A stretch of DNA of 64,000 bases from Pilimelia terevasa. GTDB taxonomy: Bacteria > Actinomycetota > Actinomycetes > Mycobacteriales > Micromonosporaceae. Below the pieces are notes generated by a model. That model was not told where the DNA came from, made no database searches, and saw only the letters and a list, made by a program, of their open reading frames with translations. Where the stretch lies: contig NZ_BMQC01000014.1 of assembly GCF_014647915.1 (NCBI RefSeq), forward strand, positions 1-64,000, given 5' to 3'. The position numbers and the translations under genes are program-made. Positions 25,019-36,530 of this stretch are shown piece by piece. The stretch's first letter is position 1, and the number at the start of each line of letters is the position of its first letter.

Positions 25019-26332
25019 GTGACCGACGACGCGCGTCGCGCCGACCGACCGGCCAGCTTCGGCGAGGTCTTCCGGGTCCGCGAGTTCCGCGCGATCTTCA
25101 CCGCCAACTCGCTGTCCTGGTGGGGCGACTACGTCGCCAAGGCCGCGGTGGCGGCGCTCGTCTTCCAGACCACGCGGTCCATCGGCCTGGCGGGCGCGAC
25201 GTTCGCGCTGAGCTACCTGCCCTGGCTGGTCGGCGGCCCGCTGCTGACGGCGCTCGCCGACCGGGTCCCGTACCGGCGGGTCATGATCCTGTGCGACCTC
25301 GCGCGGATGGTGACGATGGCGCTGGTGGCGATCCCGGGCATCCCGATCCCGCTGATGCTGCTCCTGCTGTTCCTCACCAGCCTGGCCACCCCGCCGGCCC
25401 AGGCCGCCCGGTCGGCGACCCTGCCCGAGATCCTGAACCGCGACCAGCTCGTGGTCGGAATCGCGCTGGCGAGCACGTTCGGGCAGGTCATGCAGATCGC
25501 CGGGTACGTGGCCGGCGGGCTGCTGTCCTCGGTCGCCGCGCGGGAGGCGATCGTGCTGAACGCGGCGACCTTCGGGCTCTCGGCGCTGATCATCTGGCGC
25601 GGCGTGCGCCTGCGCCCCGCCGCCCCGCAGGAGCGCCGGCACCTGCTGCGGGAGACCGCCGCGGGCTTCCGGCTGGTGTTCGGCCGGCCGACGCTGCGGG
25701 CGATCGCGCTGGTGGTCTTCGGCACCGCGCTGTTCTCCGTCGTCCCCGAGGGCCTGGCGCCCGGCTGGGCCGGGCACCTGTCCGCCGACGCGACCGGGTA
25801 CGGCGTCGCCCAGTCGGTGATCATGGCGGCGAACCCGATCGGCTTCGTCATCGGCAGCCTCGTGGTGACCCGGACCCTGCGCCCGCACCTGCGCGAGACC
25901 CTGGTCCCGGTCTTCGCGGTCCTGACCCCGGCCTGCCTGGTGCCGGCGCTGATCGATCCGTCGCTGACCTGGGTCGCGGTGATGACGCTGCTGTGCGGGT
26001 TCGCCACCGCGGCGCTGCTGCCGACGGCGAACGGCCTGTTCGTCCAGATGCTGCCGCCCGCCTACCGGGCGCGGGCGTTCGGGGTCATGCAGACCGGCCT
26101 CCAGGCCAGCCAGGGCCTCGGCGTCCTGATCACCAGCGCGCTCGCGGAGTCCTACGCCCTGCCGCGGGTGGTCGGCCTGTGGGGGCTGGCGGGGGTGGGG
26201 CTGCTCCTGCTCGCGGCGGCCGTGTGGCCGAGCCGGGAGATGTTCGCCCGCGCCATCGCCGCCACCACGGCGACCGCCGACGCCCCCGCGCCGGCGGCGG
26301 GCCGCCGCGTGCGGACCCGCGCCGCCGCCTGA
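25019..26332 (+). CDS. MFS transporter, probable efflux permease
   Basis: 437 residues with about 12 membrane helices. FGEVFRVREFRAIFTANSLSWWGDYVAKAAVAALVF at the N-terminus and the loop ADRVPYRRVMILCDLARM between helices 2 and 3 are typical of the EntS/MFS_3 exporter group. Substrate unknown. GTG at 25019 follows GGAGGG by 4 bases. The C-terminal 35 residues are Ala-rich and positively charged. It stands alone, about 290 bases after the MscS gene, so it has its own promoter region. Confidence 0.88.
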   Translation: MTDDARRADRPASFGEVFRVREFRAIFTANSLSWWGDYVAKAAVAALVFQTTRSIGLAGATFALSYLPWLVGGPLLTALADRVPYRRVMILCDLARMVTMALVAIPGIPIPLMLLLLFLTSLATPPAQAARSATLPEILNRDQLVVGIALASTFGQVMQIAGYVAGGLLSSVAAREAIVLNAATFGLSALIIWRGVRLRPAAPQERRHLLRETAAGFRLVFGRPTLRAIALVVFGTALFSVVPEGLAPGWAGHLSADATGYGVAQSVIMAANPIGFVIGSLVVTRTLRPHLRETLVPVFAVLTPACLVPALIDPSLTWVAVMTLLCGFATAALLPTANGLFVQMLPPAYRARAFGVMQTGLQASQGLGVLITSALAESYALPRVVGLWGLAGVGLLLLAAAVWPSREMFARAIAATTATADAPAPAAGRRVRTRAAA

Positions 26333-26437
26333 GCCACCCCGCCGACAGCGCGCGGGCGGGTGGGAGACCGCGGCCCCGGCGCCGTACCGTGGGGGCGGGC
26401 GCCCCGGGGCGCCGGTCGGCGGCGGAGGCGGGGTGCG

Positions 26438-26845
26438 ATGGGCGAGCAGGTGACGTTCTTCGAGGCGGTCGGCGGCGAGCCGACGTTCCGCCGCCTCGTC
26501 GGCGAGTTCTACGCGGGCGTCGCGCACGACCCGCTGCTGCGCCCCATGTACCCCGAGGACCAGCTCGGCCCGGCCGCCGACCGGCTCACCCTGTTCCTCA
26601 TGCAGTACTGGGGCGGCCCGCGCACCTACGGCGAGACGCGCGGCCACCCGCGGCTGCGGATCCGGCACGCCCCGTTCCGGGTGGACGCGGCGGCGCGCGA
26701 CGCCTGGCTGCACCACATGCGCCGGGCGCTGGACGCGGTCGCGCTGCCGCCGGACCAGGCGGCCACCCTGTGGGAGTACCTGGAGCGGGCGGCGCACTTC
26801 CTCGTCAACACCGAGGATGACGTACAGCCCCCGATAGCGGGTTAA
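26438..26845 (+). CDS. group II truncated haemoglobin
   Basis: 135-residue haem protein binding O2 or NO. Signatures are FFEAVGGEPTFRRLVGEFYAGVAHDPLLRPMYPE (Phe/Tyr B9-B10 region), the CD segment LFLMQYWGGPRTYGETRGHPRLRIRH with the proximal His (F8) in RIRHAPFRV, and WLHHMRRAL with Trp G8 as expected for group II. Likely role is oxygen or NO chemistry in the cytosol. The start ATG has GGAGG about 9 bases upstream. Confidence 0.93.
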   Translation: MGEQVTFFEAVGGEPTFRRLVGEFYAGVAHDPLLRPMYPEDQLGPAADRLTLFLMQYWGGPRTYGETRGHPRLRIRHAPFRVDAAARDAWLHHMRRALDAVALPPDQAATLWEYLERAAHFLVNTEDDVQPPIAG

Positions 26846-26926
26846 CTGCCCCAAAGATCGCGCTATCGGTCGTAATCGGGCATCGTGGTGGATCTCGACA
26901 TCCGAACCGCGAAGGAACGACCGACC

Positions 26927-28189
26927 ATGCGACGACGTCTCACCGCCACCGTCCTCTCCGGGGTGCTCGGCGCCGCGGGCCTGGTGGCCGCGCAGCCGGC
27001 CCGGGCCAACTTCCCGCTGCCCGCCGTGGTCGGCACCAACCCCGTCGACTACACGCCGCACGTCACCAACGGCACCGTCTGGGCCGTGGCCGTCGTCGGC
27101 GACGTGGTCGTCGTCGGGGGCGACTTCACGGGGGTCACCGACGGCGCGGGCCGGCTGCGGTACCCGCGCAGGAACCTGTTCGCCTACCGGCTCACCACGG
27201 GCGCGGTGCTGCCCTGGACCCCCGCGGTGGACCGGCCCGTGTACGCGCTGGCAGCCGGCGCCGACCAGAGCGTGTACGCCGGGGGCTGGTTCCGGACCGT
27301 CAACGGGGTCGCCCAGCGCGGCCTCGCCCGCCTGTCGCTGCGCGACGGCCAGCGGGTGGCCGGCTTCGCCGCGAGCATCAACTGGGGCGACGTGCGGGCG
27401 CTCGCGGTGCACGGCAACCGGCTGTACGTCGGGGGCACCTTCTCGATGGTCAACGGCTGGGCGCGCGCCGCGCTGGCCCGGATCGACGCCCGCAGCGGCG
27501 CCGTGGACCGCCAGTTCAACGCCCGGATCACGGCGCCGGGGCTCCAGCGGCCCCGGATCGAGGACTTCGCGCTCTCCCCCGACGGCGGCCGGCTGGTGGT
27601 GGTCGGGGCGATGCGGTTCGTGGCCGGCTGGGGGCGCAACAGCCTGGCGGTACTGAACACGGCCGGGCCGACGGCGCTGGTGCACAACTGGTACACCAAC
27701 GTCTACGTGCCCCCCTGCCTCGTCGGCTTCGACACCTACGTGCGGGGGGTGGACTTCGCGCCGGGCGGCGACTACTTCGTCGTGGTGACCACCGGGCGGG
27801 CCTCGGGGCCGACGGCGATGTGCGACTCGGCGGCGCGGTTCAACGTCCGCGGGACCGGACCGCAGCGGCCGGTCTGGGTGAACCGGACCGGCGGCGACTC
27901 GCTGTACGCCGTGGCGGTCACGCCCGCGGCCGTCTACGTGGGCGGCCACCAGCGCTGGATGGACAACCCGTACGGGCGGGAGACCGCCGGCCCGGGCGCG
28001 CAGCCCCGCTCCGGCATCGCGGCCCTCCACCCCGTGACCGGGCGGGCGCTGGCCTGGAATCCCGGCAAGTCGCGGGGCGTCGGCACGCGCGCGCTCCTCG
28101 CCACGCCGGCCGGCCTGCTGGTCGGCAGCGACACCGAGCGGCTGGCCGCCGAGCGGCACGCCCGGCTGGGGATGTTCCCGACCCCCTGA
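26927..28189 (+). CDS. secreted propeller-like protein with repeated GGxFxxVNG blades
   Basis: 420 residues with a signal peptide (MRRRLTATVLSGVLGAAGLVAAQPARA, cleavage after ARA near residue 27). The mature part has repeats of the type VVVGGDFTGV, VYAGGWFRTVNG and LYVGGTFSMVNG, followed by blades ending NRTGGD and VYVGGHQRWMDN, i.e. a beta-propeller resembling delta-60 or PQQ-like repeats. It is probably extracellular and of unknown function. GAAGGA lies 10 bases before the chosen ATG, and an earlier in-frame GTG would hide the signal peptide. Confidence 0.85.
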   Translation: MRRRLTATVLSGVLGAAGLVAAQPARANFPLPAVVGTNPVDYTPHVTNGTVWAVAVVGDVVVVGGDFTGVTDGAGRLRYPRRNLFAYRLTTGAVLPWTPAVDRPVYALAAGADQSVYAGGWFRTVNGVAQRGLARLSLRDGQRVAGFAASINWGDVRALAVHGNRLYVGGTFSMVNGWARAALARIDARSGAVDRQFNARITAPGLQRPRIEDFALSPDGGRLVVVGAMRFVAGWGRNSLAVLNTAGPTALVHNWYTNVYVPPCLVGFDTYVRGVDFAPGGDYFVVVTTGRASGPTAMCDSAARFNVRGTGPQRPVWVNRTGGDSLYAVAVTPAAVYVGGHQRWMDNPYGRETAGPGAQPRSGIAALHPVTGRALAWNPGKSRGVGTRALLATPAGLLVGSDTERLAAERHARLGMFPTP

Positions 28190-28197
28190 GCCGCGCG

Positions 28198-28244
28198 GAC
28201 GACGGATCCCCCGCGGTAGACCAGGGTGGGGGGTATCCGTCGTC
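28198..28244. terminator. terminator between convergent genes
   Basis: Stem GACGACGGAT-CCCCC paired with GGGGG-T-ATCCGTCGTC (one bulged base) around a purine-rich loop, 8 bases after the propeller gene and close to the end of the YbjN-type gene on the other strand. Confidence 0.75.
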
Positions 28245-28266
28245 CGACGGCGCGGACCGGTGCGGC

Positions 28267-28806
28267 CTAGAGGAGGCCGCCCTCGTCGTGGAGCCAGTCC
28301 ACGAACGAGGTGGCCACCGCGGCGGCGCAGTCGACCAGCTCGACCAGGAGCTGGTCGTGCACGCCCGCGGCCAGGGGCACCTGGAGTTCGGCGTAGATCG
28401 GCAACTGGCCGCGCTCGGTCGGGTCGCCGATGTACGCCTTGCAGAACCGGCGCGTGTGGTTCCACTCGTTGACCACGCGGTAGGCGCGGTCCGCCCAGTC
28501 CGGCGGGACCGTGGCATGCGGCCGGGCCCGGATGACCAGGATCTCGTCGTCCGGCCCCTCGACGGTGAACAGCACCGCGTGCCGCTCCCACATCGCCAGC
28601 AGGCTGCCGTCGCCGTCCGCCAGGAACCGCACGTCCAGCTTGTCGAGCGCCTGCCCGATCCGCGGCAGCGTCACCGGTCCGACACTGACCGTCGTCGCCA
28701 CCATCATCTCGACGGCCGCCGGCCCGGCCTGCGCCGGGATCGACCGTCCACGTACGACCTCCGCCGCCGCTGCCGGCGGCGGATCACTCTTGGTATCGGT
28801 CTCCAT
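28267..28806 (-). CDS. YbjN domain-containing protein
   Basis: 179 residues. After an Ala/Pro-rich leader, the stretch LPRIGQALDKLDVRFLADGDGSLLAMWERHAVLFTVEG, then YRVVNEWNHTRRFCKAYIGD and LPIYAELQVPLAAGVHDQLL is the YbjN fold, related to type III secretion chaperones. Actinobacteria have several copies and the role is unclear, possibly as protein-binding modules. ATG at 28806 is chosen for the protein start. A longer frame has no support. Confidence 0.85.
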   Translation of the reverse strand: METDTKSDPPPAAAAEVVRGRSIPAQAGPAAVEMMVATTVSVGPVTLPRIGQALDKLDVRFLADGDGSLLAMWERHAVLFTVEGPDDEILVIRARPHATVPPDWADRAYRVVNEWNHTRRFCKAYIGDPTERGQLPIYAELQVPLAAGVHDQLLVELVDCAAAVATSFVDWLHDEGGLL

Positions 28807-28963
28807 TCCGGTCTCACCCGGACGCCATGACCACCAGGACATCGCCTACGCCACCTCGCTCCCAGCGGAAATCCCCGCCCAGTCCCGGCCGCGTTCGGCC
28901 CGTCGCCGGGGGGAGGGGTTCCGCCGCACGACCGTACCCACACTGCCGCCCGTAGACACAGCC

Positions 28964-29731
28964 CTAAGTCCACTGCCGGACAGAAGAGGCTAGCTGGCCG
29001 TGTCCTAACGTATGAACAAACTGTGTATTCAGTGTGAACCCACCCGATCTTGGCAGCCACGCCGTTCCGTACGGCGCTGCCAGCCCGACCCAGGTACCGC
29101 TCACACACACGTCCACGGACCGCTCCGCAATGCCGTTCAGGGCTCCCAGGAAACCCATCCGTACGACAGCTTGGATCAACCTTTGCGGTACCGCCACAGG
29201 TTCACCGGGAGGACTCCGAAAGTCGTCCGGTTTGCCCGGTGTGTGCGGGGCATCGACGGTGATCGTCACGTGGTCCAGCAGGGCGTCGCGCAGGACCCGC
29301 TCCCCCGCGGTACCCCGGTCGCGGGCCTCGCGCAGCGCCGCGGCGGCCGCCTCGGCGGTCGCCGCCAGCGCCGCGGCCGGGACCCGCTCCAGCACGACCG
29401 CCGCGGCGGTCGGCAGCGGCCACCGCCACCGGGTGTCGGCCCGGGCGGGCAGCTCCTCCCGCCCCGCGGCCAGGACCTCGCGCAGGTCGGCCGCGCCGAC
29501 CGTGGCGTCGGCGGCCGCCCCCTCGGGCGTCGCCGGCCCCGGGCCGGCCACCGCCCGGGTGACCAGCACCCGCCACGGCAGCGGCGCCCACAGCGCCGTG
29601 GCCGCCCCCCGCCGCGGGTCCGGCGGGGCCGGGCGCAGCCGGACCAGCGCCGCGCGGTCCACCCGCAGCAGCCGGGTGAGGAACACCCCGGCGTCGGCGA
29701 CGCCGTCCAGGCCGTGCGCCGCCGGGTTCAC
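28964..29731 (-). CDS. actinobacterial conserved hypothetical protein
   Basis: 255 residues, starting with GTG in a GTGA overlap with the thioesterase gene. No known domain. It has an N-terminal helix-rich half (GLDGVADAGVFLTRLLRVDRAALVRLRP) and a conserved-looking C-terminus (VVRMGFLGALNGIAERSVDVCVSGTWVGLAAPYGTAWL, then GGFTLNTQFVHTLG). No signal peptide. The tight coupling with the thioesterase suggests a shared pathway, but nothing more can be said. Confidence 0.7.
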   Translation of the reverse strand: MNPAAHGLDGVADAGVFLTRLLRVDRAALVRLRPAPPDPRRGAATALWAPLPWRVLVTRAVAGPGPATPEGAAADATVGAADLREVLAAGREELPARADTRWRWPLPTAAAVVLERVPAAALAATAEAAAAALREARDRGTAGERVLRDALLDHVTITVDAPHTPGKPDDFRSPPGEPVAVPQRLIQAVVRMGFLGALNGIAERSVDVCVSGTWVGLAAPYGTAWLPRSGGFTLNTQFVHTLGHGQLASSVRQWT

Positions 29732-30255
29732 TCCCCGCCCGCCGGGACCTCCGCCGGCACCCCCGGCGCCGCGGTGCCGGCCGCGCCGTCGGCGGCCGAG
29801 CGGTGCAGGAACAGCAGTTCGTCGTCGGTCAGCCGGCGCGGCCGCTCCGCCGCCACGTCGTAGGCCACCAGCACCGACCGGGCGCGGCTGACGAGGGTGT
29901 CGCCGTCGTGCATCTCGTACCGCACCGCGAAGCTGGCCTGGCGGACGTCCTCCGGCCACAGCGTGATCCGCACCGTCGCCGGGGCCGCGGCCGCCGCCTT
30001 GGTGTCGTAGGTGACCGGCCGCAGGTAGTCGACCTCCTGGCGGGCGATCACCACGCCGGCCGTGAACAGCGGCCGCCCCTGCACCCGGGCGTCGACGAAC
30101 ATCATCGCCACCCGCGCCTCCTCGTACAGGGTGAGGAAGCGGGCGTTGTTCACGTGGCCGTACGCGTCCATGTCCGACCAGCGCAGCGGGCAGTCGTACG
30201 CGAACCGCCCCGGCGGCGGCGCTGCCGGGGCGGTCGGGAGGGCGTCGTCAGTCAC
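29728..30255 (-). CDS. acyl-CoA thioesterase (4HBT hotdog fold)
   Basis: 175 residues. The motif PLRWSDMDAYGHVNNARFLTLYEEAR contains the catalytic Asp and the GHVNN turn of 4-hydroxybenzoyl-CoA-type thioesterases, and VIARQEVDYLRPVTYD forms the next hotdog strand. It should hydrolyse acyl-CoA. The acyl chain is unknown. The GTG start overlaps the ettA stop by 8 bases, and its own stop overlaps the following gene, so ettA, thioesterase and the hypothetical are one unit. Confidence 0.9.
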   Translation of the reverse strand: MTDDALPTAPAAPPPGRFAYDCPLRWSDMDAYGHVNNARFLTLYEEARVAMMFVDARVQGRPLFTAGVVIARQEVDYLRPVTYDTKAAAAAPATVRITLWPEDVRQASFAVRYEMHDGDTLVSRARSVLVAYDVAAERPRRLTDDELLFLHRSAADGAAGTAAPGVPAEVPAGGE

Positions 30256-31924
30256 GGGTGAGCTTGCGGTACGTCACCCGGTGCGGCCGGGCCGCCTCGG
30301 CGCCCAGCCGGTCGACCTTGTTCTTCTCGTACGCGTCGTAGTTGCCCTCGAACCAGAACCACTTCGCCGGGTTGGCGTCCTCGCCCTCCCAGGCCAGGAT
30401 GTGCGTGGCCACCCGGTCGAGGAACATCCGGTCGTGGGAGATGACCACGGCGCAGCCCGGGAACTCCAGGAGCGCGTTCTCCAGCGACGACAGCGTCTCG
30501 ACGTCCAGGTCGTTGGTCGGCTCGTCGAGGAGCAGCACGTTGCCGCCGATCTTCAGCGTCAGCGCCAGGTTGAGCCGGTTGCGCTCGCCGCCGGAGAGCA
30601 CCTTGGTCGGCTTCTGCTGGTCCGGGCCCTTGAAGCCGAACGCGGCCACGTACGCCCGCGACGGCATCTCGACCTTGCCGACCATCAGGAAGTCCAGGCC
30701 GTCGGAGACGACCTCCCAGACGCTCTTGTCCCCGTCGAGCCCGGCACGGTTCTGGTCGACGTAGGACAGCTTGACCGTCTCGCCCACCTTGACGTCTCCG
30801 GCGTCCGGCTTCTCCATGCCCACGATCGTCTTGAACAGCGTCGTCTTGCCGACGCCGTTCGGGCCGATGATGCCGACGATGCCGTTGCGCGGCAGGGAGA
30901 AGTTCAGGTGGTCGATCAGGGTCCGGTCGTCGAAGCCCTTGACCAGGTCCCTGACCTCGATCACGGTGTTGCCCAGGCGCGGCCCCGGCGGGATCTGGAT
31001 CTCCTCGAAGTCCAGCTTCCGGGTCTTCTCGGCCTCGTTGGCCATCTCCTCGTACCGCTCCAGGCGGGCCTTGCTCTTGGTCTGCCGGGCCTTGGCGTTG
31101 GAGCGCACCCACTCCAGCTCCTCGGTCAGGCGCTTCTGCATCTTGGCGTCCTTGCGGCCCGCCACCGCCAGCCGGGCGGCCTTCTTGTCGAGGTACGTGG
31201 AGTAGTTGCCCTCGTACGGGTAGGTGCGGCCGCGGTCCAGTTCGAGGATCCAGGTGGCGACGTTGTCCAGGAAGTACCGGTCGTGCGTGATCGCGATGAC
31301 GGTGCCCTCGTACTTGGACAGGTGCTGCTCCAGCCAGTGCACGCTCTCGGCGTCGAGGTGGTTCGTCGGCTCGTCGAGCAGCAGCAGGTCCGGCTTCTCC
31401 AGCAGCAGCCGGCACAGCGCCACCCGGCGGCGCTCGCCGCCGGAGAGCTGGGTGACGTCGGCGTCCGGCGGCGGACAGCGCAGGGCGTCCATCGCCAGTT
31501 CCAGCTTGGAGTCGATGTCCCAGGCGTCGGCGTGGTCCAGCTCCTCCTGGAGCCTGCCCATCTCGGCCATCAGCTCGTCGGAGTAGTCCGTCCCGAGCTT
31601 CTCGGCGATCTCGTTGAACTTCGCCAGCTTGTCCTTGACGTCGCTGACGGCCTCCTCGATGTTGCCGAGGACCGTCTTGGACTCGTTCAGCGGCGGCTCC
31701 TGCGCCAGCATCCCCACCGTGTGGCCCGGCATCAGCTTGGCCTCGCCGTTGCTGGGGCGGTCCTGGCCCGCCATGATCCGCAGGAGGCTGGACTTACCGG
31801 CGCCGTTCGGGCCGACGACGCCGATCTTGGCGCCGGGGAGGAAGTTCAGCGTCACGTCGTCCAGCACGACCTTGTCGCCGTGCGCCTTGCGCGCCTTCTC
31901 CAACACGTAGATGAACTGCGCCAC
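30248..31924 (-). CDS. ettA: energy-dependent translational throttle protein EttA (ABC-F)
   Basis: 558 residues, cytosolic. ABC-F ATPase that binds the ribosomal E site and gates entry into the elongation cycle according to energy state. It has two ABC cassettes (Walker [12 protein letters not shown] and [11 protein letters not shown], signatures [12 protein letters not shown] and [12 protein letters not shown], Walker [13 protein letters not shown] and [12 protein letters not shown]) joined by the linker region [23 protein letters not shown] at 31924 gives the conserved N-terminus [18 protein letters not shown], and GGAAGG lies about 9 bases before it. First gene of a three-gene unit. Confidence 0.96.
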   Translation of the reverse strand: MAQFIYVLEKARKAHGDKVVLDDVTLNFLPGAKIGVVGPNGAGKSSLLRIMAGQDRPSNGEAKLMPGHTVGMLAQEPPLNESKTVLGNIEEAVSDVKDKLAKFNEIAEKLGTDYSDELMAEMGRLQEELDHADAWDIDSKLELAMDALRCPPPDADVTQLSGGERRRVALCRLLLEKPDLLLLDEPTNHLDAESVHWLEQHLSKYEGTVIAITHDRYFLDNVATWILELDRGRTYPYEGNYSTYLDKKAARLAVAGRKDAKMQKRLTEELEWVRSNAKARQTKSKARLERYEEMANEAEKTRKLDFEEIQIPPGPRLGNTVIEVRDLVKGFDDRTLIDHLNFSLPRNGIVGIIGPNGVGKTTLFKTIVGMEKPDAGDVKVGETVKLSYVDQNRAGLDGDKSVWEVVSDGLDFLMVGKVEMPSRAYVAAFGFKGPDQQKPTKVLSGGERNRLNLALTLKIGGNVLLLDEPTNDLDVETLSSLENALLEFPGCAVVISHDRMFLDRVATHILAWEGEDANPAKWFWFEGNYDAYEKNKVDRLGAEAARPHRVTYRKLTRD

Positions 31925-32217
31925 AGGTAAGCGACCTTCCGGGAGTACGGCATACTCGTCGCCGCCATTGTCCCAGCCCCGCCGCGCGCGCCGCGCACCG
32001 GCCACGCCCCGCGCCGGCCGCGCCGCGACCGTTCCGGGCCGGAGGCCGGCGCGGCCGCCGGGCGGCGGCGCGGCGCCGGGGCGGAAACGCCGCCGGATCT
32101 TGGTTTGAGCCAGGTCGGGCGGGGTATGGGCGCCGCGCGTCTGCCGTGCCTCGCACCTGTCGCCGGGGCGGTTCAGTAGGCTCGTTCCAGACCCACTCGC
32201 CCCCGGAGGTGCATCCC

Positions 32218-33602
<1,385 letters not shown>

Positions 33603-33606
<4 letters not shown>

Positions 33607-36182
33607 GCAACCTGATGACCGAGCTGGACGCCGAGGTGCGGGTGGCGATCGGGCGCATCGCCCGGTCCCCGCACCTGCTCGTCGCGTGCGACTACGACGG
33701 GACGCTCGCGCCGATCGTCGCCGACCCGACCAAGGCGGTGCCGCTGCCGGAGTCGGTGGCCGCGGTCCGGGCGCTGGCCGCCCTGCCGCAGACCACCGTG
33801 GCGGTGGTGTCCGGGCGGGCGCTGCGGGACCTGGCCGCGCTGTCCCGGCTGCCCAGCGAGGTGCACCTGGTCGGCTCGCACGGCTCGGAGTTCGACATCG
33901 GCTTCGTGGAGCGGCTGCCCGCGGACCTGGTGGCCCTGCGCGCCCGGCTGCTGACCGAGCTGGAGAAGCTGATCCAGGGCCACGAGGGCATCCGGCTGGA
34001 GGTCAAGCCGGCCAGCGTGGCGGTCCACACCCGCGGGGCGGTGCCGGCGGTCGGCGCGCACGTCGTCGCCGAGGTCAGGGCCGGCGTGGCGAGCTGGCCG
34101 GACGTCCACGTCACGCACGGCAAGGAGGTCGTCGAGCTGTCCGTGGTCGCCACCCACAAGGGGACGGCGCTGGACGCCCTGCGGATGCAGCTCTCGGCGA
34201 GCGCCGTGCTGTTCCTCGGCGACGACGTGACCGACGAGAACGCGTTCGCCCACCTGCACGGCCCGGACGTCGGGGTGAAGATCGGCGGCGGCGACACCCG
34301 GGCGCACTACCGCGTCGCCTCCCCGCTGGACGCCGCCCGCCTGCTGGGCCTGCTGCTGGACACCCGGCGTAGCTGGCTGTACGGCGAGCGCGCGACCCCG
34401 ATCCAGCGCCACTCGATGCTCTCCAACGGCCGGACCGTCGCCCTGCTGACCCCGGAGGCGCGGGTGAGCTGGCTGTGCCACCCCAAGCCGGACTCCCCGG
34501 CGATCTTCGCCGACCTGCTGGGCGGCCCCCAGGCCGGGCACTTCACCATCACCCCGGAGCGCGGCGGCCTGCCGCTGGGGCAGCGGTACCGGCCGGGCAC
34601 GATGACGGTGGAGACCCGCTGGTCCGGCCTGACCGTCACCGACTGGCTCGGCGGGGCGGCGCAGACCGCGCGGGGCGACGACGCCCAGAGCGGCCGCTCG
34701 GGCCTGGACTCGACGCTGCACCGCACCCTCCAGGGCACCGCGACCGCGCGGCTGGACTACGCGCCGCGGCCGGACTTCGGCCAGATCGGCGTCCACCTGG
34801 AGGCGGCCCCCGGCGGGCTGCTCGTGGTCGGCTCCAGCGAGCCCGTGGCGCTGCACTCCCCCGGGGTGACCTGGGAGATCGTGCACGAGGCGTCCGGCGA
34901 CAGCGCCCACGCCCTCGTGGACCTGCAGGCGCACGGCGGGGAGCTGACGCTGGAGCTGCGGTTCGGGGCGCACAGCCTGGAGACCAACCCGGATCCGATC
35001 GCCGACCGGCTCGCCGACCAGGAGGGGCCGTCCAAGGAGTGGGCGGCGTCGCTGCGGCTGCCGAAGCTGGCCCGCGAGCACGTCCTGCGCAGCGCGCTGA
35101 CGCTGCGGGGCCTGTGCCACACACCCTCGGGGGCGATCCTGGCGGCGGCGACGACCTCGCTGCCCGAGGAGCTGGGCGGCATCCGCAACTGGGACTACCG
35201 CTACTGCTGGCCGCGGGACGCGTCGATGACGGCGCGGGCGCTGGTCGACCTGGGCTCGCTGGCCGAGGCCGAGGCCCTGCTGCGCTGGGTGGACGGGTGT
35301 GTGGAGCGCACCGGCGGCCACCCGGAGCGGCTGCACCCGCTGTACACGCTGGACGGCTACGAGCTGGGCCCCGAGGCCGTGATCGAGACGCTGCCGGGGT
35401 ACGCCGGCTCACGGCCGGTCCGGGTCGGGAACCTGGCCAACCGGCAGCTCCAGCTCGACGTCTTCGGACCGGTCGCCGACCTCATGGCGGCCGTGGCGCA
35501 GGCGCGCGGCGGGGTCCGGGAGGAGGAGTGGCGGGTCCTGGAGGCGATGGTCCAGGCGGTCCAGCGGCGCTGGCACGAGCCCGACCACGGCCTGTGGGAG
35601 GCGCGGCTGCCGCCGCGGCACCACGTGTACTCGAAGGTGATGTGCTGGGTCACGGTCGACCGGGCGCTGCGGGTCGTCCGCGCGTTCGGCGACGGCGACA
35701 GGCCGGACTGGGTCGCCCTACGCGACCAGATCGGCAAGGACGTACTGGACCGGGGGTGGAACCCGGAGGTCGGCGCGTACACGGTCGCGTACGGCGACCC
35801 GGACCTGGACGCGTCCTCGCTGTGGATCGGCCTGTCCGGCCTGCTGGCCGACGACGACCCGCGCTTCCTGGCGACCGTGCTGGCCGTCGAGGCGGAGCTG
35901 CGCTCCGGGCCGGTGGTCTACCGGTACCGCTGGGACGACGGCCTGCCGGGCCGCGAGGGCGGCTTCCACATCTGCACCTCGTGGCTCATCGAGGCGTACC
36001 TGCGCACGGGCCGGCGCAGCGACGCCGAGGAGCTGTTCCAGCAGATGGTCGACACGGCCGGGCCGACGGGGCTGCTGCCCGAGCAGTACGACCCGCTGGC
36101 GGAGTCGGGCCTGGGCAACCACCCCCAGGCGTACAGCCACCTGGGTCTGATCCGCTGCGCCGTCCTGCTGGACACCGACTGA
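33603..36182 (+). CDS. otsB: trehalose-6-phosphate phosphatase fused to a GH15 glucoamylase/trehalase-type domain
   Basis: 859-residue fusion. Residues 1-245 are a HAD-type Ots[10 protein letters not shown] with the nucleophile Asp, [19 protein letters not shown] and [10 protein letters not shown]. Residues about 255-855 are a GH15 family catalytic domain, with [23 protein letters not shown], the (alpha/alpha)6 barrel signature [15 protein letters not shown] and LLPEQYDP holding the expected base Glu. GH15 includes glucoamylases and actinobacterial trehalases, so the same protein could make and cut trehalose, or the second domain could act on glucans. Only one GTG start in the otsA overlap fits. 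I see no frameshift between domains. Confidence 0.92.
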
Positions 36183-36199
36183 CTCCGCCCGCGACCCGC

Positions 36200-36530
36200 T
36201 CACGTCATCGGCTGCTGCCTGCGCGGCGGACGCGGTTGTCCCTTCTCTGACCTCGTTTCGCCGCCGGGCACCGCCGACCGACCACGGACACCAGGGATCG
36301 AGATGGATCTGATCTCGATGAACCTGGTGTCCGGCCGGGCACGCCAGGTTGTCTGCGCGCACGTCACCGGCAGCCAGTAGCCGTCGGCGTGCGGCGAGCC
36401 GACCGCGTACTCCCTCACCGACGAACCGGGCGTGGTCTCCGCGGGCGGGACAGCCTTCGCGCGGGCGTGGACGTTGTCCGTGGACCATGCCGTCCACCGG
36501 TCGTCGTAGCGGGACGCCTCCTGCGCGGTG
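36200..36530 (-). pseudogene. coding-like tail without a start, probably frameshifted end of the next gene
   Basis: Frame from about 36534 to a stop at 36200-36202 gives a natural-looking sequence (RYDDRWTAWSTDNVHARAKAV, then SSVREYAVGSPHADGYW and WRARPDTRFIEI) with high GC at codon third positions in its first two thirds. It lacks a start codon and ribosome-binding site. The secreted-protein gene 36531-37109 stops exactly where this frame begins, in another phase. A frameshift or degraded C-terminal domain explains it best. A sequencing error is equally possible. Confidence 0.4.

Noticed and set aside
24887-28591. Long antisense frame through the MFS, globin and propeller genes
   Set aside because: All three sense genes have clear domains and ribosome-binding sites. 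The antisense product is low-complexity Arg/Gly/Pro sequence typical of GC-driven open frames.
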